Positions 32,322-44,165 of a stretch of 64,000 bases of DNA are shown here, in pieces. The notes under the pieces were generated by a model. The model saw nothing but the letters and a program-made list of their open reading frames with translations, was not told the origin of the DNA and searched no databases. Every line of letters begins with the position of its first letter. Position 1 is the first letter of the stretch. Source of the DNA: Fulvia fulva (taxonomy: Eukaryota > Ascomycota > Dothideomycetes > Mycosphaerellales > Mycosphaerellaceae); assembly GCF_020509005.1 (NCBI RefSeq), contig NC_063012.1:1426001-1490000 (forward strand), given 5' to 3'. A program made the position numbers and the translations under genes.

Positions 32322-33440
32322 ATGGATCCAACTGTTGACCTCCACTCCAGCATCTTGTCCCTCTTGATCTGGGCCTTCTTGTCTCTAGTTGCCTGGTTGT
32401 ATCTGTCCCATGCTTCCTGGGAGTGACTCTAGGTAAGGGCTCTCCTGGCCTGCCTGGCTGCCTTGACCTTCTCTGAGCATTCCTTTGTCTAGAATGGCTT
32501 CTAGTACAGTGACTGTTTCTTTTCTCTAGTGTAGGCTGCTGCAGTTTCCTGCATTGTTCTAACCAGTTCTGCCACTGCTTGGTCTATGTCTAAGGCTGTT
32601 TCCAGTCTCCTGGTCTCTAGTCCAGCTAGCTTCTGTTCTAGGTCTTGTCTGATCTGTTCCCAGTTGGCTGCCTTCCAGGCCAGCTGAGGTTCTAGGTCTC
32701 CTTCCTGCTGTGTCTGTGTTTCAAACTCCACCTGAATTGGGAGGTGATCTGATGAGGACTCTAAGTCCTGGTTAACCTAGCATCTGGTGACCTTCTGCTG
32801 CAGGTCATGTGATGCAAAGCACAGGCCAATAGTGCTTGAGCTTGCTCTCTATGACCAGGTAGTTAGGCCCTTTGGGGTAACTAGGTGCATGTTGTTGCTT
32901 TGGGTAGTGGAGAGGAGTCTGTTAGCTAGGAAGTGATAGGCAGGTGCAAAGTCTGATCCCTATGTAGGATGGTGCAAGTTGAAGTCTCCCAGCACGATGT
33001 GTTGGGAGTCACTCTGCAAGATGTCTGGCAGCTGTTGTAGTATGCCCAGCTAGGTACTGCTTCTGGAGCTGGGGGGTGGGTTGTATACACTGTGGATGTG
33101 GATGCTGCCTTGGTTAGTGTTGAGTCTGACTGAGGTGATGTCTCCCCCTTCCTGTTGGATTTGTTCCCAGCTGTCTGTTGCTATCTCTTTGCTGATATAC
33201 ATGCATGTTCTAGGGGTGCCTTGTTTGGCTAGGAGTGTGTGATACCTTGGGTCGTTAGCAGTAGATGGTCTGTTAGATTTGCTGTTGATCCAAGGTTCCT
33301 AGACTGCAATGACTAGGTGTTTCTTTGGGTCCAGTGCTTGGAGAAAGCTTCTCTGGACCTTGTGCTGGCTTTTGTTGACATTGTACTGGATAGTGTCTCA
33401 ATCATGACTCATCTATGCTGGTCTCCTGCTGGTCTTCTCG
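32322..33440 (-). pseudogene. LINE A ORF2, endonuclease half
   Basis: Read leftward from about 33,400: YNVNKSQHKVQRSFLQAL, then IAVQEPWINS (the metal-binding Glu), GGDITSVRL, VLGDFNLHHP and SSSDHLPIQVEF, i.e. the order of the exonuclease-endonuclease-phosphatase fold used by Tad/jockey LINEs to nick target DNA. In-frame TAG codons break the frame. It ends at the TA duplication of the Fot1-like insertion and resumes at 30,451. Confidence 0.8.
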
Positions 33441-33599
33441 TGCTTCCTGCTGCTGGCTGCTATTTAGGATTGTGGTAAGGTTGAGCCTGCTTTGTGACGG
33501 GTCTCTTCCTGCAACCACAATTGATTTTGGTCTACCTATGGCAGGGTGGCCTTGGGCCTGTGTGGTCTCTTCTGTTCTGCCTCTTTTCAGAGGGTTGTA

Positions 33600-34660
33600 G
33601 ACAATCCTTAGGGGTTCTTAGGTGATTGTCCCTGTCTGGAATCTGATAGGGGTGTTGATCCTGGCTTCTCTTGCCCTCCTCTTTGCCTCAATCCTAGCTG
33701 TGCAGTCTTGGGACCAGGAAGGTGTTTCTTTCCACAGCATGCACATCTGGCTTCACTCTTTGGGGCTGTGCAATTCTGTACTTTGTGGCTACCAGCACAG
33801 TGGGAACAAGTGTCCTTTTGGCTTGGGCATCTAGTAGAGATATGACTATACTGTTGGCACTTGAAACATTGCAGTAGTCTGTGGGTGCTTCTATGGATTT
33901 CTGTGTCCATTCTTTCACATTCCCAGAAGATGCCCTTGTCAAGCACGGTGTTTGCCTGTTCTACAGTGCCTATCTAGAGCACTAGAGAAGACTCTCTCTT
34001 TGTGTCCTTTGTCTTTCTGTTGACCTATGCTGCTTTTGTGATCTGTAGCCCTGGGCATACAGCCTGGTTCTGGTCCTGCAGCCTCTTAAGGTCTCCTTCA
34101 ATGTCAAACTTTGTGGTCATCCTATAGGCAATAACCATATTTTGTTGGTGTGAGACCATAGCCGTCTTGCCTAGTTTGACTGTCCACTCCTTCTGTGTCT
34201 CTAGCCTCTTCCTGTCTTGCTCCTGTGCTGTGAACAGCTTAAGGACACCTCCCTTCTCTTTCCTGGCTCCAATAATGCCTTGTATCCCAATCTTCTGTAT
34301 GATCTCCTTGCCTGACAGGCCCTCAATCTCTTTCTGCTCTTGCTAGTCGGAAATGTAGACCTTGATAGCTGTTTTCTAGGGGAGAGGGTTTTGGGATGCA
34401 ACTGCTGCCCAGGTTGGTTAGCTTAGTTTCTGGCCTTCCTGTGTCCTCTTCTTTGCTACTACTGCTACTGTCCTGTTAATGATCTGTCCTGTTTGGCTCC
34501 TTAGTGCCTTTAGCCCTCCAAGGAGCTCCAAAATCATCCCCTTAAGTGCTCTTTCTAGGTGCTCGCCATCTCCTGCCATTGCCATTGTTTCTGCCTTCCT
34601 GCAGACCTCCTTCCACTCGTTACTCTCCTGCTCCTGGTCGTTTCCTGCGATCGCTATCAT
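33600..34660 (-). pseudogene. LINE A ORF1 (nucleic-acid-binding gag-like protein)
   Basis: Starts MIAIAGNDQEQESNEWKEV at 34,660. The C-terminal half has a row of CCHC-type zinc knuckles (CFKCQQYSHISTRC, CSHCAGSHKVQNC, CACCGKKH) at about 33,700-33,880. Several in-frame TAG codons interrupt it, as expected from RIP of CAG or TGG. In Tad/jockey-type LINEs such proteins coat the RNA. Confidence 0.75.
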
Positions 34661-34662
34661 CG

Positions 34663-35119
34663 TGTCACTCCTCCCGGATCTTGGAGGATATATATATACG
34701 TAAGTAAGACTATAGACCTTAAGTCGTAGAAGGTTATACTACCGTAGTAGGGCAATCTAGAAGACATAATATTAATCTAGATCGATACGATATAAGGCTC
34801 TATCTAGATCTATAACGTCTATAACCCGCTACCGTAGGGTCGAACGAGTAGGAAACTAGCAACCCTCGCCTACCTAGAGCGGACTCTAAGCTAAGACACG
34901 AAGTAAGTACTCCTCGGCAACTTTAACCTCTACTTGTTATAAGCAGGTGTAAGCACGTAGTCGGGTAAGGTACAAGTCGAATAGATGTTCTATCTAAGAG
35001 AGGCGCGGAGGGCGCGAGAGTTATATACGGGCGCCAAGCCGCTAGTCGGATTAGTTAGCGGGCGCGAGGTCTAGGCACGTACCTACGGGTTCAAGTGAAT
35101 ATACGCCGGTACGGTGACA
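34663..35119 (-). repeat. Probable 3' LTR of Gypsy 1
   Basis: About 457 bp bounded by TGTCAC and GTGACA, an inverted pair as at LTR ends. Directly inside lies a polypurine tract on the minus strand (complement of ACCCCCCCTCTTAG at 35,121-35,136), the usual plus-strand primer next to a 3' LTR. No partner LTR is in the window, so the left boundary is inferred. Confidence 0.55.
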
Positions 35120-36300
35120 CTACCCCCCCTCTTAGAGTACGCTCCGGAGTACTCTCCTCTCCTCTTATATCTTTTATTACCTTCGCGAACACCTTATTAT
35201 CTATTAGACTATACGTATCGCTCTCTTTCTTATAAGCCCGGAGGCCTCGTTCTACCGGCGTTAGAGTCATCGCTACTTTTACTAGTTAGTACGCTATACG
35301 TATACCTATAGCATTCTTATTCGGTATCTAGTCTATAGGTAGTTAAAAACTAGGTAGCTTAGTCGCTCTCGGGTAGTTATAGTAAAAGTTAGCTACGGAG
35401 GCGGCGGTAGTCTTAATAACCTAGTCCGTAGCTTTATAGGATAGCTTATTATATCTAATATATTTTACTAAGTATTCCTAATATAGCTACTTACCTCCTA
35501 CCGGTATTAGTCCTCGCGGCTATCTCTTCTTATAGTCTAAAATTTGCTCTACTTCCTATTAATCGGGTTCGGCGGGATCGGCTTCGTATTATTCGTCGTC
35601 GATAAATCGGATCGGTAGTAGTACGGGTTGTGTCTGTCCTATAACCGGCGGATAAACTAGTATAAGAAGGTATAAGTAGAAGCGATTGTCGATATTTATT
35701 ATAGGCAGGAGCTCTACTTTATAAGTATTACCCGGTAGTACCTCCGTAATTACGTACGGTCTAGACTACTTTACGTCTATCTTACGAGAAGGTCTCTCTA
35801 TCGTCTAGCTCTTAGTGCTTACCTATACTTTGTCGCCTTCGGCGTACTATAGTATAGGGATACGCGTCTAGTTTACGTACTTAGCTTAGACTACTTATAC
35901 TACGGCTATCTACTATCGTAAGTGTTAGTATATCTCTTATATCTTAGCCGTAAACTTGTCCGCGGACTCGGCGTCTAGTCGCTATTTATATAGTATTAGT
36001 AGTATAGGCAAGTCTAAGTCGAACTTAGAGAACCTTAGATTACGCCTAGTATTAGTATAGAACAGTAAGACGCCTATTATTACGGATACTATATTGTTTG
36101 CTATAAACTTAGCTAATAGAGTCTAATCTAGCTAGTCGTCCTAGGTATAGTCAATAAAGATACGTAGGTATTGCTCTATTACTTTATTCGTGTTCTCCGA
36201 CTATCTATCTATTTCTAGATAGAACGACGAAGATAGCTTTCGACTAATACTAAGTAGCGCGTATGTCCTACGCTAGTAGAACTATTGAGTAGTCTTAGAG
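35120..36300 (-). pseudogene. Gypsy 1 pol, integrase C-terminal part with chromodomain
   Basis: Minus-strand translation, ignoring stops, gives EQYLRIFIDYT, LAKFIANNIVSV, YAEGDKVWVSTK, RPYVITEVLPGNTYKVEL and then EVEQILDYKKR with YLVKYIRYNKLSYKATDEV-like wording at about 35,400-35,560. This is the standard integrase core end, GPY/F-like module and chromodomain of fungal chromoviruses. Numerous TAG and TAA stops make it non-functional. Confidence 0.75.
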
Positions 36301-36307
36301 GACTCGG

Positions 36308-39300
36308 ATTTTCGCCTTATATCGCTAAACACGACACCTTCGAAAGCTCTTATTAAGGCTATTCTAACAATCTATAAAGTAGGCTACTACCCCTAGAATT
36401 AAGGGAGTTCTACCTTATTTAATTTAGATAGCTTAAAGTTCTCTTCACCCTATTTCTTTAGCTCTCTAGCCCTAAACGCCGCGGAGGTGCCTAGCTATAT
36501 TAGGTAACTCCTAGGTAATAGTAGCCTAGGCTACGGTACTACCGGCGCCTACGGCTCTATAGGCGAAGCTCCCCTAAGACAACTAGTAGTAACTTATAGA
36601 GGACGTAAAAAGTATAGAGACTAACGATTAGCTCCTATACCGGTCTCTATAGGTAATAATCACTTAGCTACGTACGGCGCTAGTACTCTCGTATTACCGA
36701 GGGCAATAAGAAATAAGGACGACGTCTTAGGCGATTAATAAGGCCACCCGGAATCAACACCCCTATAGCTAGGCATCGGTCGCGGTATCGACACTAGGCC
36801 CCCTCCTAACGTACGATATAGTTACGATCCGTATTATAGTAAAGGAAGACTAGGCCGAAGTTACGAATCTATCGAATAAGGAGCTCGCCTAACGAATTAA
36901 TTAACTAGGGGTAGTCGTAGTAAACTAATAGTCTAATAGTACTCTATAGATCTATACTAGCTCTACTACTACTAGGAGGCACCTAGAGGTATAGCTATAG
37001 TAGGTATCTAAGGTTACGGTATTAGCGAAGGTCTTAACGAAGCAATTTACGATCCTAGTCTACGATATGCCTAAGGAGTTCGACCTAACTATTTAAGGTT
37101 ACCTACGTACTCTCTAAGAGGACAACCCGGTAACTCTTAACTCTCTAATCTAGAAGGCGACTTAGCTCTATAGGAAATGGCTAGAAGGTAAGAAGGCCTC
37201 GGCGCTAATAGTATAGCTATAAGACGCGAAAGCGGCGGATCTAGTAATAGAATAAGGCCTAATCTAGTAATATAGCCTTAAGATAGTAGAAAAGCACTCT
37301 TTATCCTTTCGTGTCCTCTAATACTTTAAATGCTAATAGTATAGACACTAAACCTATACGTGTATAAACAAGTAGGCCTACTCGAACTATATAGGAGACT
37401 ATATATCTAGGAACTATATATTAGCTACGAGGCGGTATACGAACTGTCTAGGGTACTATCTATCGTATAGCGCGGAATGCCTATAGCGGAAACTAGCGAA
37501 AAACAAGGCAATTATAAACAGAACCGTCGCCCTAAGATTCTACGGCGACTATAAGGCTAGTCTATACTAGAACTAGCTAGCGGCGGTCGGGTATAAGCGC
37601 CCTAGGACCGAGAATAATATAAAGGATACGTAACCTAGGGCGTACGGGAGGCTACGTACTCTACTAGTTACGGCGAGGGAATCTAACTAGGCCCGGCTCC
37701 CCTTTAGTATATAACCGATACGCGTAGACTAGGACGCGCTAGGTAGTAGGACATAGGATATTATAGAGGAAATGATTATTAATAACGATAGCTAGCCTCG
37801 ATACGCTTAGTATTATCTAGTATAACGTTAACTATAGTAAGGATATAGTCTAGAACTATTTCCTATACGAGGCGGACCCGTACGTCTACTACGTCCTAGT
37901 AATCTAGGAGCTATAGATTAACCCGTACTATAAGAGACTAACGACCTATAAGTTACTAGGCTATACAATATACCTACGAGGCGACGGTAGACCCCGTACG
38001 TACTTCTATATTAGTAAGGACATACTAGAATCCGACTAGGAGGTAGTGTACTACGTAGACGAAGAAGGCGGGGGCGATATTACCTCCCTCTACGTAGGTA
38101 GTACCTAGATATATACCCTATATATATAACCGCTAGCCTCGAGGTCTAGCCGCGACCTTAGGGTCTATAGACACTTAGATAGTACGCTTAAGAGACAAGG
38201 GTACTACATCGTAGTAGGAGACTTTAATATATACTACCCTTCCTAGGAAAGTCTTATATAGCCGTACCCTATAGCCGACGAAGTACTCGACTTAATAGCG
38301 AGTAACGTAATTGCCCTTAATACTCCGAAGGACCTAGGTACCTAGAAGAGAGGGGGACTCTAAGGCACGATCGACCTCTTCTAGATCTTAGATAGCTACT
38401 ACTATATAGTAACCTACTATAGGATCGAATATAAACTCGAGGCGTCGTTAGACTATATACTAGTTAGGACCTCTATTACGGTATAGATATAACGTATACT
38501 AGCGAGAACCCCTAAGCTAAACTAGAGAAAGGCCTACTAGGCTAATATCTAGGCGTACCTCGACAACTCCGAGAGGCTAGTCTAGATCGCGTAGTAGTAA
38601 TATAATAGTAAAGACGAGATAGACGAGGTAGTCTAAGGGTTAATAGACGAAATAAGAAAAGCGACCTTACTTTACGTTCCGCTTACCTAACTAACGATAT
38701 AGTCTAAACTATACTAGACGCCGAAGTATACTACCGTAGTAAGAGAAGTAAGGAGAGCACGCCGGGTGTAGACGAGTAGCTATAGTAAGGAGGCCTAGAA
38801 CGTATATAGGGAGGTATACTAATAGAAGAAAGCTATAATACGGAGGGAGAAAGTAGTCGGCTAGAGGGCTATAGTAGAAGAAATCGCCGGCAAGCTAGCG
38901 AGGATATAGAAGCTAGCGAAATAGGCCCGATAGGACCCTATATAGGGCCCCTCCTTCTCTATCCTAGCGCTATAATCGCCTAGTAGCCCGGTTAGCGACC
39001 CCGAGGCTAAGGCGCGTCTACTAGCTAGTAAGTTCTTCCCGCCCCTAGTCGAGGCTAATCTAAGCAATATAAACAGCTCTACTCCCCTAGCCCCTAGTAT
39101 CGCGGTCTAATAGGAGGTGTCCGAGGGAGAAGTTACCGCTATACTTAGGAAGTTACCGGTAAAGAAAGCCCCGGGGCCGGATAGGATCCTAAACGAGCGA
39201 CTAAAGAAGTATAGAGATTAACTAGCCCTAGTAGTCGTAGCGATCTTTAACGCCTACCTATAGACCGGATACTACCCGATAGCATTTAAACAATCGACGA

Positions 39301-41266
39301 TAGTAGTCCTACGTAAGCCGTAAAAGGAAGACTATACGTAGGTAAAGTCGTACCGCCTAATTACGCTCCTTAACACTCTCGGAAAGGCGCTTAAGAAGCT
39401 AGTTATAACGAGACTCTCCGAGGCGGTAGAGGAATACTCCCTACTCCCGGACACCTAGATAGGTACGCGCCTATAGCGATCGACGCTATCCGCGATAGAA
39501 CTTATTACCTCTTAGGTAAAGGCTATCTAGTATAAGAATAGGGGTAAGGTAGTATCCTTACTTAGTCTAGATATATCGGGAGTCTTCGACTACGTGTTAT
39601 ACCCGCGGCTACTCTATATCCTAAGGTCGAAAGGACTCCTTAAGTAGCTTATTAACTTCGTACGGTCCTACCTCTAAAACCGTAGTACGTCGATCCTAGT
39701 CGGCTAGTATAGAAGCCTATTTTAAGTAGTCTATACTAGAATCCTATAAGGCTTAACGCTAGTACCTCTCCTATTCCTCTTCTTTATAGCGACGCTACTC
39801 CTAGCCCTAGAATCCTAGAACACCGCTACGAGCGGCTTCGTAGACGATACGAACATCCTAGCGTAGTCTTCCTCGACTAAGGAGAACTATAGGCTACTAG
39901 AAGAGAAGTATAAGATCTACGAGGACTAGGCTAGGAGGTACGGGGCTCGGTTTGCCCTAGAAAAGTACAATCTAATACACTTTACGCGCCGGCTACGGTT
40001 CTAGAATATATAAGCTTCTATATAGATATAGGGGTACACGACTAACCCGGCGAATTAGCTTAGGATCCTCGGACTATAGGTAGACCCGGCGCTACGGTAG
40101 AGGAAGTACGTATAGGTAATATTACGGAAAGCTAAACAGAATATAGTATTATACTAGAGGCTTACTACGTCTATATAGGGGGCGGACTTTCGGTAGTTAC
40201 GACTTCTATATACGGCTATTATACGGCTAGTCCTTACCTATAGTAGCTAAGTATAGTCCTTAGGCGAGAGGGCCTACCTATTAAAGGGACTCGTCGCGCC
40301 GTTAGTAAAGATCTAAAACCAATGCCTAAGGAAGGTCACCGGGGTATATAAGTCGATACTAATAAGGATACTTAAGTACGAGACCGCTATACCGCCAATC
40401 GACCTATATATCTAGGGACTATAGACCTCCTACTTAGGTAAGTCGGTATAGTACCTAGTATAGAAGGTTATCGCTAGTATAGTTGTAAGGGCCCGCGGAT
40501 TAGTACTAGCGTATAAGGGTATTCGACCCGGAAACGAGCCGAACTACCGGGTAAGGGACGAATAGCTAGTAATATAATAGGAGTATAAGAAATCGTTTAT
40601 AGAGTAACTATAGAAAGAGAGGTAGAACAACTAGGTTATAGGGTATAGTGGACGCCCTTAGCTAGCGGGATAACCTAAGGAATAGTTAGCTACGAAATCC
40701 GCGGTTAAGTACCCCCTAAAGCTTATCTACTACCGCCTTACGAGGGTATAGAGTAGTATAGTAACCTAACTACAAAGCGAACATATCGGCCTCTAGGGGT
40801 ACCTTATATAGAGGAAGGTTCTGAAATACACGAATACTAGCTACCCCTACGGCTATTACTCCTAGAACGTACGGTACGTACTCCTCGTCTATCTAAGGTA
40901 GTCGCTAGGAAGGGGGGAGTAGATAGTAAAGGCGAGGAACCGGACGATTAGGGCACTTCTTAATAATGTTAAGGACCTACGGCGTATTACGAACTAGATA
41001 CTAGAGAAGGGCTAGCTAGAATAGTACCGCCTAGTAGGAGTAGTATAGGAAGAGAGGATACGGCGTAGCGCGGTAAGACCGGCTAGGAGCGGAGGCTAAC
41101 GGGGTAGTAATATAGACTACGTACGTTTAGAGGGAAAGCTAATCTAGATAAGGAGAAGTTGGGGGCGGGAAGGGCTTTTACCTATTCGGGTTTCTCTTTA
41201 TATATAACAATAGATATATACCTATATAGGCCGAATAGGGTCCTAGAATAGGGGAATAACAAATCT
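36308..41266 (+). mobile_element. LINE B: near full-length, heavily RIPed non-LTR retrotransposon
   Basis: About 4.96 kb, the same family as LINE E (reverse orientation) and LINE F. The order is: 5' region (36,308-36,900), ORF1 with CCHC traces (about 36,900-37,700), endonuclease (37,780-38,500), RT (39,150-40,050; GFVDDTNIL box at about 39,834-39,860) and 3' end. The 3' UTR ends AACAAATCT with a very short TATC-type tail. CA and TG are nearly gone and stops are TAG/TAA throughout. The 5' end matches F within a few bases, so it is probably the true start. Confidence 0.85.
37780..40900 (+). pseudogene. LINE B ORF2 remnant (endonuclease and RT)
   Basis: Readable blocks are IIQYNVNYSKDIVQNYFL (37,830 region), GDFNIYYP (about 38,217), KAPGPDRIL (about 39,170), RKP-KEDYT followed by SYRLITLLNTLGKALKK (39,310-39,400), and FVDDTNILA. 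The final CGY-type cysteine block is at about 40,850. Dozens of TAG codons occur where the family has Gln or Trp. Confidence 0.8.
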
Positions 41267-41274
41267 AATCTAGT

Positions 41275-42318
41275 CTATTATAGCATATATTATCTTTAAA
41301 CAAGGCTAAACTGACCTTAGCTGTCTAGGCTACGAAACGCGACGCGATAATTACGAATCGACTTGCTATAAAGGTATACGACGCGTCTCGAACTATACTA
41401 GGGTATCGATTAAGTAGACGACCTCCTCGGGGTAACTACGAGCCTAATTCGAAGAAGCTTATAGAGCTAGAAGAGAGGGTAATACTTGAGTATATACTCG
41501 AGCTAGATCTTAGAGGTTTCCCGCTATTAAAGGCTAGTATACGAGTAATAGCCGATTTATTACTATAAGAGAAGGGTCTTAAGCCCGCTAGTCTTAATTA
41601 GATAGACAGGTTTATTAGGCGGTATCGTAAGCTAAAGGTTCGTATAATACGTAGATACGATCGTTAGCGAGCCCTAATAGAAGATCTAGACGTTATCGAG
41701 AAGTAGTTCTTACTTATACGTAATATAAAGGAGAAGTATAGTATCCTTAACTAGGACACCTATAACTTCGACGAGATAGGGTTTATAATAGGTGTTATTA
41801 CGTCTTAGAGCGTCGTTACGGGCTTAGAAAGGCGTAGTAGAAAGAGGAAGGTCGTTTAATAGGGTAATAGAGAGGGAGTAGAGAGATAGCGTATTAGATA
41901 GCTCTTATACGAAGCGAGATTAGTAAGGTACGTAAGTCTAACGAGGCCCTTATATAGCGGAAAGCACGAAAGCGCAAGTACATTTAGTCTAGAGGGTCTC
42001 TAACCTTCAATAAGGCGTCGTAATTGATACCTCTAGAGGATACTAGGAGGTAGGAGGTGAGTAGAGAGTCGCTAGATAGTGTTCGGCTAGTACTAAGGCT
42101 ACGACGCTATAAGCGATATAGCGAGTCGGGGCATAACGTACGTACCTGTTAAGTAGACTCGCTAGATAGCGAAGAATCTAAAGAGGAATTGTCCTCTTAG
42201 TAACGATTCTATAGGATATCGTCGTGTTAAGATACCGTCGTAATTAAAGTAGAAGTAGTATAGTTCTTAGTAAAAGTAGCCCGCTCGGTAGTATAGCCCG
42301 CTCGGTAGTAAAGTACGT
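41275..42318 (+). mobile_element. Fot1/pogo-like transposon copy 2, internally deleted and RIPed
   Basis: Aligns with copy 1 from its transposase N-terminus to its right end. It lacks the left inverted repeat and about 735 bp of the DDE region (join at about 41,875, corresponding to about 31,140 and 31,875 in copy 1). The right end keeps the doubled CCCGCTCGGTAGTA module and ends at 42,318 before a TA. CA and TG in copy 1 are TA here almost everywhere, a clean side-by-side picture of RIP. Confidence 0.9.
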
Positions 42319-42320
42319 TA

Positions 42321-42445
42321 TCTATATCCTATTTAGGGGTTACTCTATCCGTTTTAGAATCGGCTTACCTACGCCTCCTATACCCTAAATCTATACCCTA
42401 TATAATATAGCTAGTTTAATAATCGCCTTATATATAATCCTTATT
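42321..42445 (-). mobile_element. Fragment of a LINE D-family element
   Basis: Matches the LINE C segment at about 44,800-44,930 and the complement of LINE D at about 52,440-52,580. It is the DNA into which Fot1-like copy 2 inserted (TA target at 42,319-42,320). Confidence 0.65.
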
Positions 42446-44165
42446 TTTTACTAATAATTACTACTTAAGAGACATATCGACGAGGACTATCTATTCGATA
42501 GCCCTTATTAAGACGAGTAATCTACTTAAGTAGTAGCGACCCGCCTACGCTAGCGGCGGCGTAATCGTAGTATAAAGAACACTAAAACTAAGGTTCCGTT
42601 CCCGTAACGGTAGACCCTAGAGTTACGGAGTCACGGAGGATAACTACCTAATTAGGAAGCGCGACCTCACCCCGAATAGTAGCGAAGGATAGTAACTAAC
42701 GAGAGCTATAGCCTTACGAGGCTAACGATAAATAATATAGCGTAGACGACCCTATATACGGAGGTAGAAAACTTACTAGGGGATAACTAATACCTAGCCC
42801 GAGTATATAAGAACACTATAGTATAGCTACTAAGAGCGCTAAAAGCGCTATTATACTAAATCCCGAAGACAATCTAATAAGTAATATAGAAGGTAGCCTA
42901 GAGACTAACTATATAGGTAATAGTAGTAGTAGGTAAGAATTAATCCCCTACGAAGGTAAGTAATACGGTACGCCTATATATTACTAATCCGGCGGAGGAA
43001 TAAGAAAACCGTAGCCCTAATAAGTAAGGAGATTATCGATAGAATCGGCTAGAAGGAGGTAGTTAGAGCGAGGGTAGAGGCAATAGGCGTAGTAAGACTC
43101 TTTACCGTATAAGAGTCTAATAGACGAAAGCTAGAGACCTATAAGGAGTAGACTACTAAAGTCGCGAAGTCGGTACGAGTCTCCTACTAATAGTATACCG
43201 TTATCGCCTACGGGGTCCCTAGGACATTTAAGGTCGAAGACCTTCCCTAACTCTAAGTATAGAACTAGAATATATCCCTAGGAGTACGACTAACGAAGGC
43301 GGTATAGTTATATAAGATAGTAGACCGAGAGAAGACGTATTTATCGCTTATTATCTAGGTAGAGAGAGCGGAACAAGCTAACTAGATACTAGATAATAGG
43401 CTATTCTAGAACTACGAGAGAATAGACACGGAGATCTATTAGAGTAGCTATAGGGTACTATAATGCTTCTCTTACTAATAGTACGGTTATATAGCCCTAA
43501 AATACGGAGAGAAGACCCTAAGGTGTCCTTACTACGTAGGCCTATACTAGGGAAGGGAATGCCTAAAAAAGGAGAGTAGGTATATATACTACGGTAGAAG
43601 GTACCTAGCGTACTTAAACTAATACCTAGCTAGAATAGTAGTATAAGAACGAGCGAGATAAGTAAGGATCTCTATACTAGCTAGGTACCCCTAACAATAG
43701 TAGGAGGGACCTACCGTATATAAGGGATTCGAGCCGAGTAAGAGGAAGAGGGTAGAAGAGATAAATAAGGGAACCTTACCCTAAACGTATCTACCTCCTA
43801 GTAGGCCTAGACACCTTAACCGGGCTACTAACGAACTAGGCTAAATACGAATCTTTAGGGCGCCCTAGCGGTCCTAGGGCTAGCTAGATAGCGGGATATA
43901 GACTTAGGAGATATAGTAGGTTAGTACGGAAATAGACCTTACGGATAAAAAACAATACTAAACGACGACATTACTATCGTATAGTATAACGTAAATAAAA
44001 GTAGGGACAAGGTCTAGCGCTACTTTCTATAAGAGCTAGACCCGCTACGGTACTACGTTATTACGGTATATAAACTATAGATCAATCCCTACGTAGGACT
44101 CCTAGCTACTTATAATGACCGGAGATACTATACCGTAATCGCGGGCGAACGAGGCGTTATCCTAA
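42446..44165 (+). mobile_element. LINE G: 5' part of another non-LTR element (ORF1 and start of endonuclease)
   Basis: Heavily RIPed. Plus-strand traces: a gag-like ORF1 with zinc-knuckle wording at about 43,460-43,570 (CFSY-QYGY, RCPYYVGLYQGREC), then the start of an endonuclease at about 43,970 (ITIVQYNVNKSRDKVQRYF, INPYVGLLATYN). It stops where LINE C begins. It could be the 5' half of the C/D family, but this was not testable by eye. Confidence 0.6.

Larger units (their letters stand above)
27965..34662 (-). mobile_element. LINE A: Tad1-like non-LTR retrotransposon, split by a DNA transposon
   Basis: Read on the minus strand, the element runs from ORF1 (34,660 to about 33,600) through an endonuclease and RT ORF2 to a 3' end with a TATC-type tail at about 27,965-27,985. 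A Fot1-like transposon (30,454-32,319) interrupts ORF2. Its CA and TG content is still substantial, so RIP is light to moderate, but TAG stops have been created in both ORFs. The 5' end is not seen, because a Gypsy LTR lies immediately before the ORF1 start. Content (CCHC ORF1, apurinic-type endonuclease, RT, no visible RNase H) fits the fungal Tad clade. Confidence 0.85.
34663..36307 (-). mobile_element. Ty3/Gypsy chromovirus fragment (Gypsy 1): 3' LTR and end of pol
   Basis: On the minus strand, the end of the integrase, a chromodomain and a 3' LTR are present; everything upstream is cut off at about 36,308, where LINE B begins. CA and TG are almost absent, so RIP is heavy. Confidence 0.75.

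Noticed and set aside
38861..39067. 68-codon minus frame repeated at 57,743-57,982
   Set aside because: Shadow of the LINE B/E RT linker, repeated because the two elements are copies.
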